Origin: an uncultured Roseicyclus sp.
GTDB taxonomy: Bacteria > Pseudomonadota > Alphaproteobacteria > Rhodobacterales > Rhodobacteraceae
Reading direction: 5' to 3'
Length of the DNA stretch: 64,000 nt
NCBI GenBank assembly: GCA_947491935.1
Contig: CANLLF010000005.1
Coordinates: forward strand, 186,001 to 250,000
Part shown: piece by piece, positions 18,064 to 27,563 of the stretch
Layout: the number at the start of each line of letters is the position of its first letter
How positions within the stretch are numbered: position 1 is the first letter of the stretch
Notes under the pieces: generated by a model
Told to the model about the DNA's origin: nothing
Databases searched by the model: none
Seen by the model: only the letters and a program-made list of their open reading frames with translations
Translations under genes and position numbers: made by a program

Positions 18064-18330
18064 CTACATCCCCGCAATGATTGGAATAAGGGTGTCGGAA
18101 AAATAGGATGTGAGTGATTGGGTCATGAACCCCATCGAGGCCCAGAACACGACCACGATCGCTGCGAGCTTGGGCACGAAGGTCAGCGTCATTTCCTGCA
18201 CGCTTGTCAGCGCCTGAAACAGGCCCACCAAAACGCCGGAGATCAGCGCGGCTGCAAGGATCGGCGTGGAGATCACGACCGAGATCCAGAGCCCCTGGCG
18301 AAGCGTATCGAAAAAAACCATCTCGTCCAT
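18064..18330 (-). CDS. fliQ: Flagellar export protein FliQ
   Basis: DTLRQGLWISVVISTPILAAALISGVLVGLFQALTSVQEMTLTFVPKL. Confidence 0.95.
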   Translation of the reverse strand: MDEMVFFDTLRQGLWISVVISTPILAAALISGVLVGLFQALTSVQEMTLTFVPKLAAIVVVFWASMGFMTQSLTSYFSDTLIPIIAGM

Positions 18331-18334
18331 TGGC

Positions 18335-18619
18335 TCAGACCGGCATCCGCAGGATTTCCTGGTACGCTTCCACAACGCGATCCCGGATGGTGACGGCGGT
18401 TTCCACGGCCAGTTCGGTTTGCGCCAGCGCGGTGACGAGAGAATGCGGATCCGCGCCGGTGGTCATGGCGGCGGTGGCCTGCGCCTCACCCTGGGCAACG
18501 GTTTCCGCAAAGGATGTGACGGCCTGCGTGAACGCATTGCCGTTCTGCGGCTCTGCCGTTGGTGGGGTCAGGCGTGGTTGAGCGTAGGCCTGTGCGGCCA
18601 TTGCTTGACGAATATCCAT
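18335..18619 (-). CDS. fliE: Flagellar hook-basal body complex protein FliE
   Basis: Small protein with FliE-like C-terminus (TELAVETAVTIRDRVVEAYQEILRMPV). Confidence 0.88.
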   Translation of the reverse strand: MDIRQAMAAQAYAQPRLTPPTAEPQNGNAFTQAVTSFAETVAQGEAQATAAMTTGADPHSLVTALAQTELAVETAVTIRDRVVEAYQEILRMPV

Positions 18620-18652
18620 CCGGGATTCTCCTCAGACGTGGTGGATTGGGCG

Positions 18653-19045
18653 CTATCGGCGCAAGAGTTCGTTCAGGGAAGAGGACATCTGGCGGATCTG
18701 GTCGAAGATCCGCAGATTGGCTTCATACGACCGCTGCGCTTCCCGCGCATCGGCCAGTTCTATGACAAGATCGACATTCGACCCTTCGTAATGCCCGGTT
18801 TCATCCGCCATCGGGTGGGCCGGATCGAACATCATCGGCAAAACGGTTTGATCGAGGCGCACGGGGCCGGGCCGCACCGCGCCTTCCGGTGCACCCATGG
18901 CACGCTCCGTCTCGAAACTCGTGATCTTCCGGCGATATCCCGGCGTATCCGCATTCGCGATATTCTCGGACACATGAGTAATCCGCTGCGCCTGGGTCCG
19001 CATTCCCGAGGCCGCGACGGACAAAGCACTGGAGAAATCTGTCAT
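18653..19045 (-). CDS. flgC: Flagellar rod protein FlgC
   Basis: SALSVAASGMRTQAQRITHVSENIANADTPGYRRK. Confidence 0.95.
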   Translation of the reverse strand: MTDFSSALSVAASGMRTQAQRITHVSENIANADTPGYRRKITSFETERAMGAPEGAVRPGPVRLDQTVLPMMFDPAHPMADETGHYEGSNVDLVIELADAREAQRSYEANLRIFDQIRQMSSSLNELLRR

Positions 19046-19054
19046 ATCATACCC

Positions 19055-19408
19055 CTAGCGCCCGATGCTTGTGCGCAGGATCGACATGGCCGAGCCATAG
19101 ACCCGAAGCGCACGGTCGTGGGCACGCTGTGCCTCGATCCCGCGAAGCATCTCGAATTCAAGGGAAACCGTGTTGCCGTTTGGCGAGGCCGGTGTTCCGG
19201 CATCAATGACCCGCATCGGCATCTCGCCCCGGCCCATCCGGTTTTCGGCGGTCATGGCACGCCAGGTTTCGGCAAAATCGGCGACGTCTCGGGCGCGATA
19301 TCCTGGCGTATCGGCATTCGCGATATTCTGCGCAACCACGGCCTGCCTGGACGCGGAATGGCGCGCTTGGGCACCAGCGAGCTGAAAAATCTCAAGCCTA
19401 TCGAACAT
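19055..19408 (-). CDS. flgB: Flagellar rod protein FlgB
   Basis: FQLAGAQARHSASRQAVVAQNIANADTPGYRARD. Confidence 0.93.
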   Translation of the reverse strand: MFDRLEIFQLAGAQARHSASRQAVVAQNIANADTPGYRARDVADFAETWRAMTAENRMGRGEMPMRVIDAGTPASPNGNTVSLEFEMLRGIEAQRAHDRALRVYGSAMSILRTSIGR

Positions 19409-19509
19409 TTTGGGGTTCTCCCATCTCGGCTACACGAAGGCTTAAGAGTGATTCCTTTAGATTCGGTAATTGAGGCGATTCAAATGCGCCGTTTGCCGGA
19501 GAACCCGCG

Positions 19510-20856
19510 ATGGAACACAATCATACCTTCGATGCATTCGACCAACTTCGCGCCCAATTGCGCCTGATCAAAACGGCGCAGGCCGTTGGAACCGTCACCG
19601 CACTTGGGCGGGATTGCGTTACCGTTTCCGGATTGGATCGGGTGGCAGCTCTCGGGGATCGCGTCAGATTAGGCATTGATCTCAAGGGGGAGATCCTTGG
19701 CATCGAGGCCGGCTCCGCCCGCGTGATGCCCGAAGGCCCTGCGGATGGTTTGCATCTGGGCGCGGAAGTCACCCATCTTGGTCCGCCCACGATCTCACCT
19801 CACGGCGGATGGTTGGGCCGCGTGCTTGACCCGGACGGCCAGCCGATGGACGGCCGGGCGTTGTTTCCAGGCCCGCGCGCCTACCCTTTGATGGCGCCGC
19901 CGCCATCCCCCGCGGCACGGCGGGGTCTGGGCGAGCGCCTTCGCACCGGTTTTGCCGTGTTCGACACCCTTCTCCCGATCGTACGGGGGCAGCGGCTTGG
20001 CCTGTTTGCTGGGTCCGGCGTCGGGAAATCCCGGCTGACTGCGGCATTGGCCCAAGGGATGTCTGCCGACGTCGTCGTGATCGGGCTCATCGGCGAACGG
20101 GGGCGCGAAGTCCGGGATTTCGTGGCCGAGACTTTGGGACCAGAGGGTCTCGCGCGCGCCGTAGTGATCGCCGCAACGTCCGACAGGCCGGCCCTGACAC
20201 GGGCCCGCGCCGCTCATTCGATGATGGCCGTGGCCGAGTATTTCCGGGATCAGGGCAAGCACGTTCTGGTACTGGCAGATTCGATCACGCGGTTCGCCGA
20301 AGCGCATCGCGAAGTGGCCGCTGCCGCTGGAGAGCCCTTCGGCCCAAATGGCTTTCCGGCCTCCATGGCGCAAAGCGTGATGGGCCTTGCCGAACGTGCC
20401 GGGCCAGGCACGCGCCATCAGGGCGATATCACGGCAATCCTGTCCGTTCTGGTTGCCGGGTCCGATATGGATGGTCCAGTGGCCGATGTGATGCGCGGCG
20501 TTCTGGACGGTCATGTCGTGCTATCGCGTGAAATTGCGGAACGTGGGCGCTATCCTGCCATCGACTTGCTCCGCTCCGTCAGCCGGTCGCTGCCGAATGC
20601 CGCAAGTTCGGATGAAAACGCAATGATTTCCCGTGCCCGCCAACTTCTGGGCGCCTATGACCGCGCCGAGATGATGGTGCAGGCCGGGCTCTATACTCCG
20701 GGAACGGATCCAATGACGGACGGAGCCGTCAAAGTGCACGAGGCTTTGGACACCTTTATCGGCGAAGCCGCCGGAGCCGATATCGGGGCCAGTTTCCTCA
20801 ATCTGTCCAAAGTCCTGGCACCGGCGGACAATCCGGTAACCAAGGGACGTGCCTGA
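19510..20856 (+). CDS. fliI: Flagellum-specific ATP synthase FliI
   Basis: Walker A GLFAGSGVGKS; LADSITRFAEAHREVA. Confidence 0.96.
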   Translation: MEHNHTFDAFDQLRAQLRLIKTAQAVGTVTALGRDCVTVSGLDRVAALGDRVRLGIDLKGEILGIEAGSARVMPEGPADGLHLGAEVTHLGPPTISPHGGWLGRVLDPDGQPMDGRALFPGPRAYPLMAPPPSPAARRGLGERLRTGFAVFDTLLPIVRGQRLGLFAGSGVGKSRLTAALAQGMSADVVVIGLIGERGREVRDFVAETLGPEGLARAVVIAATSDRPALTRARAAHSMMAVAEYFRDQGKHVLVLADSITRFAEAHREVAAAAGEPFGPNGFPASMAQSVMGLAERAGPGTRHQGDITAILSVLVAGSDMDGPVADVMRGVLDGHVVLSREIAERGRYPAIDLLRSVSRSLPNAASSDENAMISRARQLLGAYDRAEMMVQAGLYTPGTDPMTDGAVKVHEALDTFIGEAAGADIGASFLNLSKVLAPADNPVTKGRA

Positions 20857-20880
20857 TGGCATAGTCAGGTACGGCGAAGC

Positions 20881-21678
20881 CTATGCGAGATTTTGCAGAA
20901 GGACGAGAGCAGACGCACCCGGGGTGAGAGCCGAGGGCCCGGCCGCGATCTGCGCCTGTAACGTAAAGGCCCGCACCAACTCATCCACCCGATCCGGGTC
21001 GGCCAAATCAGCGAAATCGGATGTTCCAAGAACCCGTTCGGAAGCCTTGCGGAATTCCCCCAATTGCTGGTCCAGATCCAGGGTTCCAATGGACGTCGGA
21101 AGCGCAAATGCGGTTTCGAAAACGCGCCGTAATGGCGGATTACCCATCATGCTGAACCATGCTGTCGTGTCGCTGACGCCGCTATCTGCGATCTCGGGCA
21201 CTTCACGAATGGCCGTCAATGCAAGACGCATGTCGGAATCTTGCTCACCTACGGCAATTTCGAACGACTGGCGTTCAAATCTGGCCAGGATACGGTCAGC
21301 GAAGGCGGGGGATTGAGTGCGTGGTGGCAGAGATGTCCCGAAACCGAACGCCTCTGAAAACGCGCGGTAACGTTTGTCGGCCAACCGGTTGGCCAAGGCA
21401 TCGTCGTTGTCCACCCCATCTGCGAGCACCTTCTCGATAAAGGCACGGTTCGGGATGTCGTCTTGCAGGCCATATGCCCCCAACGCCACACGCATCAGCC
21501 TGAAATCCGATGTCAGTTCAGTTGGCGTGGTAATCGCTCCGATTTTCTCACGAAAGTACTCTCGATCCCGCGCCTGGGCGGGCGCGTCGGCATATCGGGT
21601 TTGCTGTGTCTCCAAACTGGATTGAAGAAATCGCCAACCGGCGAACCCGCCAAGCGGAATGACGGGTTGGAAGGTCAT
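20881..21678 (-). CDS. DUF1217 flagellar-associated protein
   Basis: DUF1217-like sequence in flagellar cluster, overlaps flbT. Confidence 0.8.
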   Translation of the reverse strand: MTFQPVIPLGGFAGWRFLQSSLETQQTRYADAPAQARDREYFREKIGAITTPTELTSDFRLMRVALGAYGLQDDIPNRAFIEKVLADGVDNDDALANRLADKRYRAFSEAFGFGTSLPPRTQSPAFADRILARFERQSFEIAVGEQDSDMRLALTAIREVPEIADSGVSDTTAWFSMMGNPPLRRVFETAFALPTSIGTLDLDQQLGEFRKASERVLGTSDFADLADPDRVDELVRAFTLQAQIAAGPSALTPGASALVLLQNLA

Positions 21679-22079
21679 GCTTGCCCGGCCGCGAGCAACC
21701 GCTCTTCTCGCGCCAATAGGCCACGCAATGATTTCAGGGTCTGATAAACCTGCTCCTCAACCAGATACTCCGTGGCCTTGGACAGCAAGGCGCGGCTATC
21801 GGGGTCGGTAAACACCTGACTCAATTGTTCCATACCGCGCAGGAGTTGCGCCTTCGCATCCTCGATCTCGGCATCGCCGGACAGCACCAGTTGCGCGATG
21901 TAACAGACGCGACGAACGGGTGTATTTGCCTCTTCCGGGTGAATGGCGTCGCGCAGTCGCAGGATTTTTGCGTCCGGCGTGACGATGGATAAACGCGTGC
22001 GCCGATCACCATTCTCAATCACTGCACCGTTCACCAAGACCCGCTCTTTGGGCCCGAGTTTTAGGACAAGACCGCTCAT
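21675..22079 (-). CDS. flbT: Flagellin biosynthesis repressor FlbT
   Basis: MSGLVLKLGPKERVLVNGAVIENGDRRTRLSIVTPDAKILRLRDAI. Confidence 0.95.
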   Translation of the reverse strand: MSGLVLKLGPKERVLVNGAVIENGDRRTRLSIVTPDAKILRLRDAIHPEEANTPVRRVCYIAQLVLSGDAEIEDAKAQLLRGMEQLSQVFTDPDSRALLSKATEYLVEEQVYQTLKSLRGLLAREERLLAAGQA

Positions 22080-22450
22080 TCCGACACCTCCTGTCCACCC
22101 AGGCCGCGCATCACGGCCGTATTGATATCAACGAGGGCCGCCAAGGCCTCACGGTCGTTGAGTGCCTTGCGGGACTGCAGGAGCGAAAACTCGGCCAAGT
22201 AAAACAATTGGGCGCGCAGCCCCTGTGGCAAGCCGTTTTCACTATCAGCAAGATCCGAGGCAAGGATTGTCCAAAGCTTGCGGTTTTCATGGAGAGCTTG
22301 GGCGCGGTCGGTCATGGGGGCGTCGGGGCTGCGGGCGCGGTTCAGGCGCGCAGTGACCTGTTGAAACGCTGCGTATTCGGTTCCGCGGTCCGTTCGAACG
22401 GGCGTTGCGGAGGCGGCATAGGCGGTCTGGGCGAGCGAGGTGGAAAACAC
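22076..22450 (-). CDS. flaF: Flagellar biosynthesis regulator FlaF
   Basis: FlaF-type sequence adjacent to flbT and flagellin. Confidence 0.93.
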   Translation of the reverse strand: MFSTSLAQTAYAASATPVRTDRGTEYAAFQQVTARLNRARSPDAPMTDRAQALHENRKLWTILASDLADSENGLPQGLRAQLFYLAEFSLLQSRKALNDREALAALVDINTAVMRGLGGQEVSE

Positions 22451-22497
22451 GAGGATGCTCCTTGAGCGGGCTGTATCTGGGCAACGAACGTTGCGTG

Positions 22498-22526
22498 GTG
22501 CGGTCGAAGGGTCGATCGGACCGCAC
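22498..22526 (-). other. Hairpin GTGCGGTC/GACCGCAC in flagellin-flaF intergenic region
   Basis: 8-bp perfect inverted repeat. Confidence 0.7.
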
Positions 22527-22544
22527 GAAATAATTCATCGGGCA

Positions 22545-22575
22545 TCGCTGGGGCGCGATGACCGCGCCCCAGCGA
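22545..22575 (-). terminator. 13-bp perfect stem-loop directly after flagellin stop codon
   Basis: TCGCTGGGGCGCG-atgac-CGCGCCCCAGCGA; no strong U tract. Confidence 0.65.
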
Positions 22576-22584
22576 AAGATCGGG

Positions 22585-24120
22585 TTACCTGAACAGCGAC
22601 AGAATGTTCTGCGGCGCCTGGTTGGCGATTGACAGCGACTGAGTTGCAAGCTGCTGCTGCACCTGAAGGGCCTGCAGCCGTGCAGATGCAGCCTCCATGT
22701 CCGCGTCTACCAGCGTGCCGATCCCGGATTTCAGCGAGTCCACCAACTTGCCGACGAAGTCCGACTGCGTCTCGATCCGCCCCTGGACGGAGCCGAAGTT
22801 CGCGGCTGAGTCGATGGAGTTCTGGATCAACGTTTCGATATTTGCCAACGCGGAGTCTGCGCCTTCGTTGGTCGTCACATCGATGTTGTCGAGGCCAAAG
22901 AGGCCACCGGAGGCTTCACCACCTGCCTGACCTGCATCGGTCAGCGTCATGGTTGCGCCGGCACCGGTATCAGACCCGTCATAGTCGACCAGCACCTTCC
23001 ATGCGCCGGTGGCGTCGTCTTGGGCGACGCTGGTTGTCACGCCGATTTCACCGCCGGAATCGATGGCGGTTTTCAGGCCGCGCGCCACGTCTTCCATCGT
23101 TTCGCCCTTGCCGGCGACGTATTCATACGCGCCACCATTGACGTTGATACGGTATCCGTCGCCTTCGTTCACCTTGGCGGTCGTGGACAGTTCCACTTCC
23201 TCAGCGCGATACACCAGCGTAGCGGCACCGGCGCCGGCGGTTGCCGCAACGTTTTCAGACGTGTCACCGTTGTTCACTGCGGCGATTGTGTTCGTCGCAC
23301 CGGAATTCCAGCTGACATCGAATTCGGCGAAGGAATTGGTGTTCCGCAACTCAAGCGTTGCACCGGTGCCCGCCGCGGCAATCCCTGTCAGACCGGCTTG
23401 GTTGATCTGACCACGAAGGGCATCAATTGTCGTCGCGGCATCTGTGTCGAAGCTCTGGGTGAAGGTCGTCCCGTTCACCGTCAGCGTCAGCGCCTCGTTC
23501 GTGGTGCCCGCCATTGTCAACTCAAGGTCGTTGACGGCGTTGGTCGAGTCGATTGTCGCGGCGCTGGACGTGATGTTACCCGCCAGCGAGTCGCCCGTGC
23601 CGAACGTACCGGAACCGGTAGACAGGTCCTGGCGCGCCACCTGGATATTCGCCGCAGTCACCTCGCCATTCCCCGTACGGTCGAGCGACGACAGGATGTT
23701 CACGTCTTCGGTACCGGTCACGAGATTCAGACCGTTGAATTGCGCGGCATTCACCACCGATCCGATCTGGCCGCGAAGAGCCGCGATATCGGACTGGATC
23801 TTTTCGCGGTCGACGTTTTCTTCCTGCGCGGACACGATCTTGCTTTTGATGTCGGTCAGCAGATCGGTGACGGTTTCCGCGGCGTTCCGGGCAACGGCCA
23901 CGGTGGATTCACCCAACGAGAGGCTTTCCTGGATGCCCTTGAACCCCTTCACGTCGGATTCCATGACCTTCGAAATCGCCCAGACAGCAGAATTGTCCTT
24001 CGCGGAGCCGACGGCCTTACCCGTCGAAATCTGCGACTGAACACCTTGGAGGCTGTTGTTTACGGATTTCAGAGTTTGCAGCGCAACCATGGCGCTGTTG
24101 TTCGTCAGAATGCTGGACAT
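22585..24120 (-). CDS. fliC: Flagellin
   Basis: MSSILTNNSAMVALQTLKSVNNSLQ...ALQVQQQLATQSLSIANQAPQNILSLFR. Confidence 0.97.
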   Translation of the reverse strand: MSSILTNNSAMVALQTLKSVNNSLQGVQSQISTGKAVGSAKDNSAVWAISKVMESDVKGFKGIQESLSLGESTVAVARNAAETVTDLLTDIKSKIVSAQEENVDREKIQSDIAALRGQIGSVVNAAQFNGLNLVTGTEDVNILSSLDRTGNGEVTAANIQVARQDLSTGSGTFGTGDSLAGNITSSAATIDSTNAVNDLELTMAGTTNEALTLTVNGTTFTQSFDTDAATTIDALRGQINQAGLTGIAAAGTGATLELRNTNSFAEFDVSWNSGATNTIAAVNNGDTSENVAATAGAGAATLVYRAEEVELSTTAKVNEGDGYRINVNGGAYEYVAGKGETMEDVARGLKTAIDSGGEIGVTTSVAQDDATGAWKVLVDYDGSDTGAGATMTLTDAGQAGGEASGGLFGLDNIDVTTNEGADSALANIETLIQNSIDSAANFGSVQGRIETQSDFVGKLVDSLKSGIGTLVDADMEAASARLQALQVQQQLATQSLSIANQAPQNILSLFR

Positions 24121-24282
24121 GACGTCCCTTTCTTATGTTTGCATGGCGTGGTTTTTCACGCCGGTCACAATCAGGTCCCCGCTTTGGCGGAGCCTTGCGA
24201 AACGTCTTTCTGACGGCTGCGGGCCGAGGTTTCCGGCCCACGCCACCCGTCTGGGTGCGTTCTCGGTTCTGAGGTGCGGAGG

Positions 24283-24297
24283 TTAACAGAGCCCTAA
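24283..24297. promoter_or_regulatory. Candidate CtrA-binding site (TTAA-N7-CTAA) upstream of flagellin
   Basis: TTAACAGAGCCCTAA, about 160 bp upstream of flagellin ATG. Confidence 0.45.
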
Positions 24298-24338
24298 TCG
24301 CAAGAAGCTCGATACGAAGGAATTGAATGGCTTTGGCG

Positions 24339-24683
24339 CTATCCGCGCGCCAGGGTGCGCGATGGGGCTTGGCCGCCCGGTCGCGTCTGTCCGGAGGCAT
24401 CATACGTGGTCAGTGTCGTCTGCCGAGCCGTTCCAAGATGCGCGCGCACCTGCGTCACACCAGCCTTCGCGGCCTGCAACAAACTGGCATTGCGTTTTGC
24501 AGCCGCGGTCACGTGCTCCAGATCCGACAATCCGGCGCCCTCACGTTTCAGGCGCGAGAAGGCGCGGCCGAGCGCAACCTCCATCCCGTCAAGCTTATCG
24601 ATATCCCCGCTCAGCAGCGCCTTGCGCTGCATGTCGAGCAGGTCACTCACAGTGGCCACAGCCGATTTTCGACGGCCAATCAT
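24339..24683 (-). CDS. FlgN-like flagellar chaperone
   Basis: Helical ~114 aa; next to flgJ-like gene. Confidence 0.5.
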   Translation of the reverse strand: MIGRRKSAVATVSDLLDMQRKALLSGDIDKLDGMEVALGRAFSRLKREGAGLSDLEHVTAAAKRNASLLQAAKAGVTQVRAHLGTARQTTLTTYDASGQTRPGGQAPSRTLARG

Positions 24684-24991
24684 TGCGCCGCCCCCGCGCG
24701 CGCCACGAGGGAATCGAAGATCATTTCCGCCAGTCCAACACCGCCCTGCCCCGCGATCGCGCGCGCATGTTCGTTGCGGAGCATGGACGTCATCTGTTCC
24801 TCGCCGGCACCGCCGCCGAAGCTGTCGCGAGCTTCGCCGAAGCCTGCATGTTGCAGCATTTCGGCCAGAAATGCAGCCTCTAGATCGGCCGCGGCGGTAC
24901 GCAGTTCCGCATGGGGATCATGGGGTTGAAGGTCAGCCAAACGGCGGGATGCGTTTGCATCAACAATCGGGGTAAGGGTCGATATCGTCAT
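24680..24991 (-). CDS. flgJ: Rod-binding protein (FlgJ N-terminal domain-like)
   Basis: LEAAFLAEMLQHAGFGEARDSFGGGAGEEQMTSMLRNEHARAIAGQGGVGLAEMIF. Confidence 0.85.
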   Translation of the reverse strand: MTISTLTPIVDANASRRLADLQPHDPHAELRTAAADLEAAFLAEMLQHAGFGEARDSFGGGAGEEQMTSMLRNEHARAIAGQGGVGLAEMIFDSLVARAGAAQ

Positions 24992-25103
24992 CAAACTCTC
25001 TCGCATTCGAGGGATTTCAGCGGAACTTGGCAGACGGGCGTAAAGAATTCGTAAGGAGCTTTCGAACTAGAGAGTGGAGGACATCAACAAGCGGACAGCC
25101 AGG

Positions 25104-26891
25104 ATGGATGATCTGTTACAAAGCCTCGGTACGCCGGGGCGCACAGCGATTGGATCGTGGCGCGAAGGCGGGCAGGAGCAGGCCACCGACGCGGAAGCGT
25201 TCGATCTCGCCTTCTTTGGAATGGCAGACGCGTCTGCAACCGCTGAAGTACCGCTGCTGTCAGGCATCGGGCAGGTCACTTCCATCGATCCATCGTTCGG
25301 CGCTTCGGCTGCGCAAACCAATGCGACTCTCCCCCTATCCAACCTCGCCGTACAAGTGGGGGATGAGGTGGTATCGCTCGGGACGTTGCCCGATGCGGAC
25401 GTCCGTGGACCCACTTTCGGCGTACCTGTGGCAGACGCCTTCGATCCGCTTGGCTCCAGACTTACACAACCGGGAATGCTGGACGCTGGCGTCGCCTCGC
25501 CTAAGCCGCCAATGTCGGCATTGCCAGCCGCCACACCTCCGACTGGCGCCAAAGGCTCGACCGTCGTTGATCAACCAATGGGTGCTTCCGTCGCGCCAGC
25601 GATCGGCATCGGAACTGGGTCGGGCGACGGCACCTCCGGCTCTGCACCGACCGTAGATGGCGCCGTGGTCGAAAGCCTCCGCGCACGGACCCAAACCCCG
25701 TTGTCGAATACCGCGGGGATGACGGTCGGTAGCGGCGCGGCGCATGTTGCTGATTCACCCGCATCAGATCTCGCGCCGCCAACACCCGAAGAGTCTGGTG
25801 TGATCGGCGCACATCGCCGGAGCCGGTCTGATCCGGCGGGTCCAGCGCCTGATGATCTCACTTCAGCTCAGACCGGTTTCGGCCCGCGACATCAAACGGA
25901 AGCCGCACCGGCTCCAACAAACAAGATGCCGCAAATCGGGACCACTGCCGCGCCCCGCTCGCCACAACCAGACGCGGTGGCGCAGACGGCCTCCGGCAGT
26001 GCACAAGCGAAAGTCGGCCCGAACCATGCTCAGCATGTGGCTGTATCAGGTGTCGCGACATCCTTGCAGATGCACGCCATGTCAGCATCGCCACCGAAAC
26101 AGCGCGTCGAGGTTTCCGCCGCAGCAACTGTCCCCACGATACCACCGAATGAACCCTTCACTCAGGAGGCCGCACCACCCGATCTGCGGCCGACCGCGTT
26201 AAATTCGGATGCCACCGGCGAACGGCCGATTTCTGAGACGCCGCGCGTGACCGGGGCGGATGCAGTTCCATCCCGGTCCGGCGCCGGGGCGGCACCGACA
26301 CTTACCAGCAACTTGCAGCAACTTGGTACGTCACCCGCAGCCACCTTCATGAGCACGACCTTTGCAGGGATGGATGTCGCGATGGAAACGACTGCCCTGC
26401 CCGATCTGGGGCTGAACGCGACATCCCCTATCGCCCAGACAACCACGCCAACGCTCGGTCTCGGCGCAGCGCCCGCATCGACACCTGCCACTGCTCAGCT
26501 CGTCGCCCATCAGATTGCCGCCGCATTGTCCGATGGCAGATCCGAGGCCGGGGGGCCCGTTGAACTGACGCTCGACCCGCCCGAATTGGGTCGCCTCCGG
26601 ATGCAGGTCACGGACATCGCTGGCGTCATGACGTTGACGATCCACGCCGATCGGCCGGAGACGGCTGATCTGATGCGACGTCACCTGGATCTTCTGGCGC
26701 AGGAATTTGCCGAGGCCGGGTTGGATGCCCCATCGGTGCGGATTTCGCAGGACAATTCCAGCGATCAGGACAATCGGCGCCAAGGTACGTCCGGACAGGG
26801 CGATCAAACCGCCGCCATCGCCACTGACGAACTGACCGCCCAGGCCACCGCTCAGCGCACCGGAACCGGTGCGCTTGACCTCAGATTATAG
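25104..26891 (+). CDS. fliK: Flagellar hook-length control protein FliK
   Basis: Low-complexity N-terminus, C-terminal Flg_hook domain (PVELTLDPPELGRLRMQVTDIAGVMTLTIHADRPETADLMRRHLDLL). Confidence 0.9.
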   Translation: MDDLLQSLGTPGRTAIGSWREGGQEQATDAEAFDLAFFGMADASATAEVPLLSGIGQVTSIDPSFGASAAQTNATLPLSNLAVQVGDEVVSLGTLPDADVRGPTFGVPVADAFDPLGSRLTQPGMLDAGVASPKPPMSALPAATPPTGAKGSTVVDQPMGASVAPAIGIGTGSGDGTSGSAPTVDGAVVESLRARTQTPLSNTAGMTVGSGAAHVADSPASDLAPPTPEESGVIGAHRRSRSDPAGPAPDDLTSAQTGFGPRHQTEAAPAPTNKMPQIGTTAAPRSPQPDAVAQTASGSAQAKVGPNHAQHVAVSGVATSLQMHAMSASPPKQRVEVSAAATVPTIPPNEPFTQEAAPPDLRPTALNSDATGERPISETPRVTGADAVPSRSGAGAAPTLTSNLQQLGTSPAATFMSTTFAGMDVAMETTALPDLGLNATSPIAQTTTPTLGLGAAPASTPATAQLVAHQIAAALSDGRSEAGGPVELTLDPPELGRLRMQVTDIAGVMTLTIHADRPETADLMRRHLDLLAQEFAEAGLDAPSVRISQDNSSDQDNRRQGTSGQGDQTAAIATDELTAQATAQRTGTGALDLRL

Positions 26892-26900
26892 GAGAGAGCC

Positions 26901-27563
26901 ATGGATATCCTACCCGCCTCGCAGCCCAACTCAACCGGATCTGCCGTGCCCCCTGCTTCCAGCAGCACGACGATCACATCGGATTTCGACATGTTCCTGC
27001 GGCTGCTGACCACGCAGATGCAGAACCAGGATCCCCTGAACCCGGCGGACAGCACGGAATACACCGCGCAATTGGCGACGTTCTCAGGCGTCGAACAGCA
27101 GGTTCAGACCAACGACCTGCTGCGAGAGCTTCAAACCGCCTTCACCGCGATGAATATGGGCCAGCTTTCGGGCTGGATCGGGATGGAGGCGCGGGCCGAG
27201 ATGCCGGTTAACTTCACCGGGGAGCCTACCACCATCCAGACCGCGCCCGCTTCACTGGCAGACCGGGTGGAGCTGATCGTGCGCAACCAAAACGGCGAGG
27301 TTGTGGCCAATACGCCGATCCCGCTCACCGATGATCCGATTGAATGGGACGGCATGGGCAATGATGGCCAGCCGCTGCCCAACGGCACCTACACACTCTC
27401 AGCGCAAAGCTGGCTGGGGGAAGACATTCTCGAAGAACGCTCGACCTTCGTTTTTGGCGAAATCGCCGAGGCGCAGACCCTGTCGGGCGAGGTCTGGTTG
27501 ACGATGGCAAACGGAGTCAGCATCCCGGCCGACAATGTCCAGGCACTTCGCCGCGGAAGCTAA
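26901..27563 (+). CDS. flgD: Flagellar hook assembly protein FlgD
   Basis: FDMFLRLLTTQMQNQDPLNPADSTEYTAQLATFSGVEQQV. Confidence 0.95.
   Translation: MDILPASQPNSTGSAVPPASSSTTITSDFDMFLRLLTTQMQNQDPLNPADSTEYTAQLATFSGVEQQVQTNDLLRELQTAFTAMNMGQLSGWIGMEARAEMPVNFTGEPTTIQTAPASLADRVELIVRNQNGEVVANTPIPLTDDPIEWDGMGNDGQPLPNGTYTLSAQSWLGEDILEERSTFVFGEIAEAQTLSGEVWLTMANGVSIPADNVQALRRGS

Noticed and set aside
16657-18117. 486-aa plus-strand ORF opposite flgG/flgF
   Set aside because: Spans two confident rod genes antisense; GC-driven artefact.
19409-19509. TTAA/TTAG sequences between flgB and fliI considered as a CtrA site
   Set aside because: Half-site spacing does not fit TTAA-N7-TTAA.
18266-19567. 433-aa plus-strand ORF opposite fliE/flgC/flgB
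   Set aside because: Antisense artefact across three confident genes.
23020-24213. 397-aa plus-strand ORF opposite flagellin
   Set aside because: Antisense artefact; repetitive composition mirrors flagellin.
25040-25054. GTAA-AGAATTC-GTAA upstream of fliK considered as a CtrA box
   Set aside because: Correct N7 spacing but two mismatches in the TTAA halves; too weak to claim.
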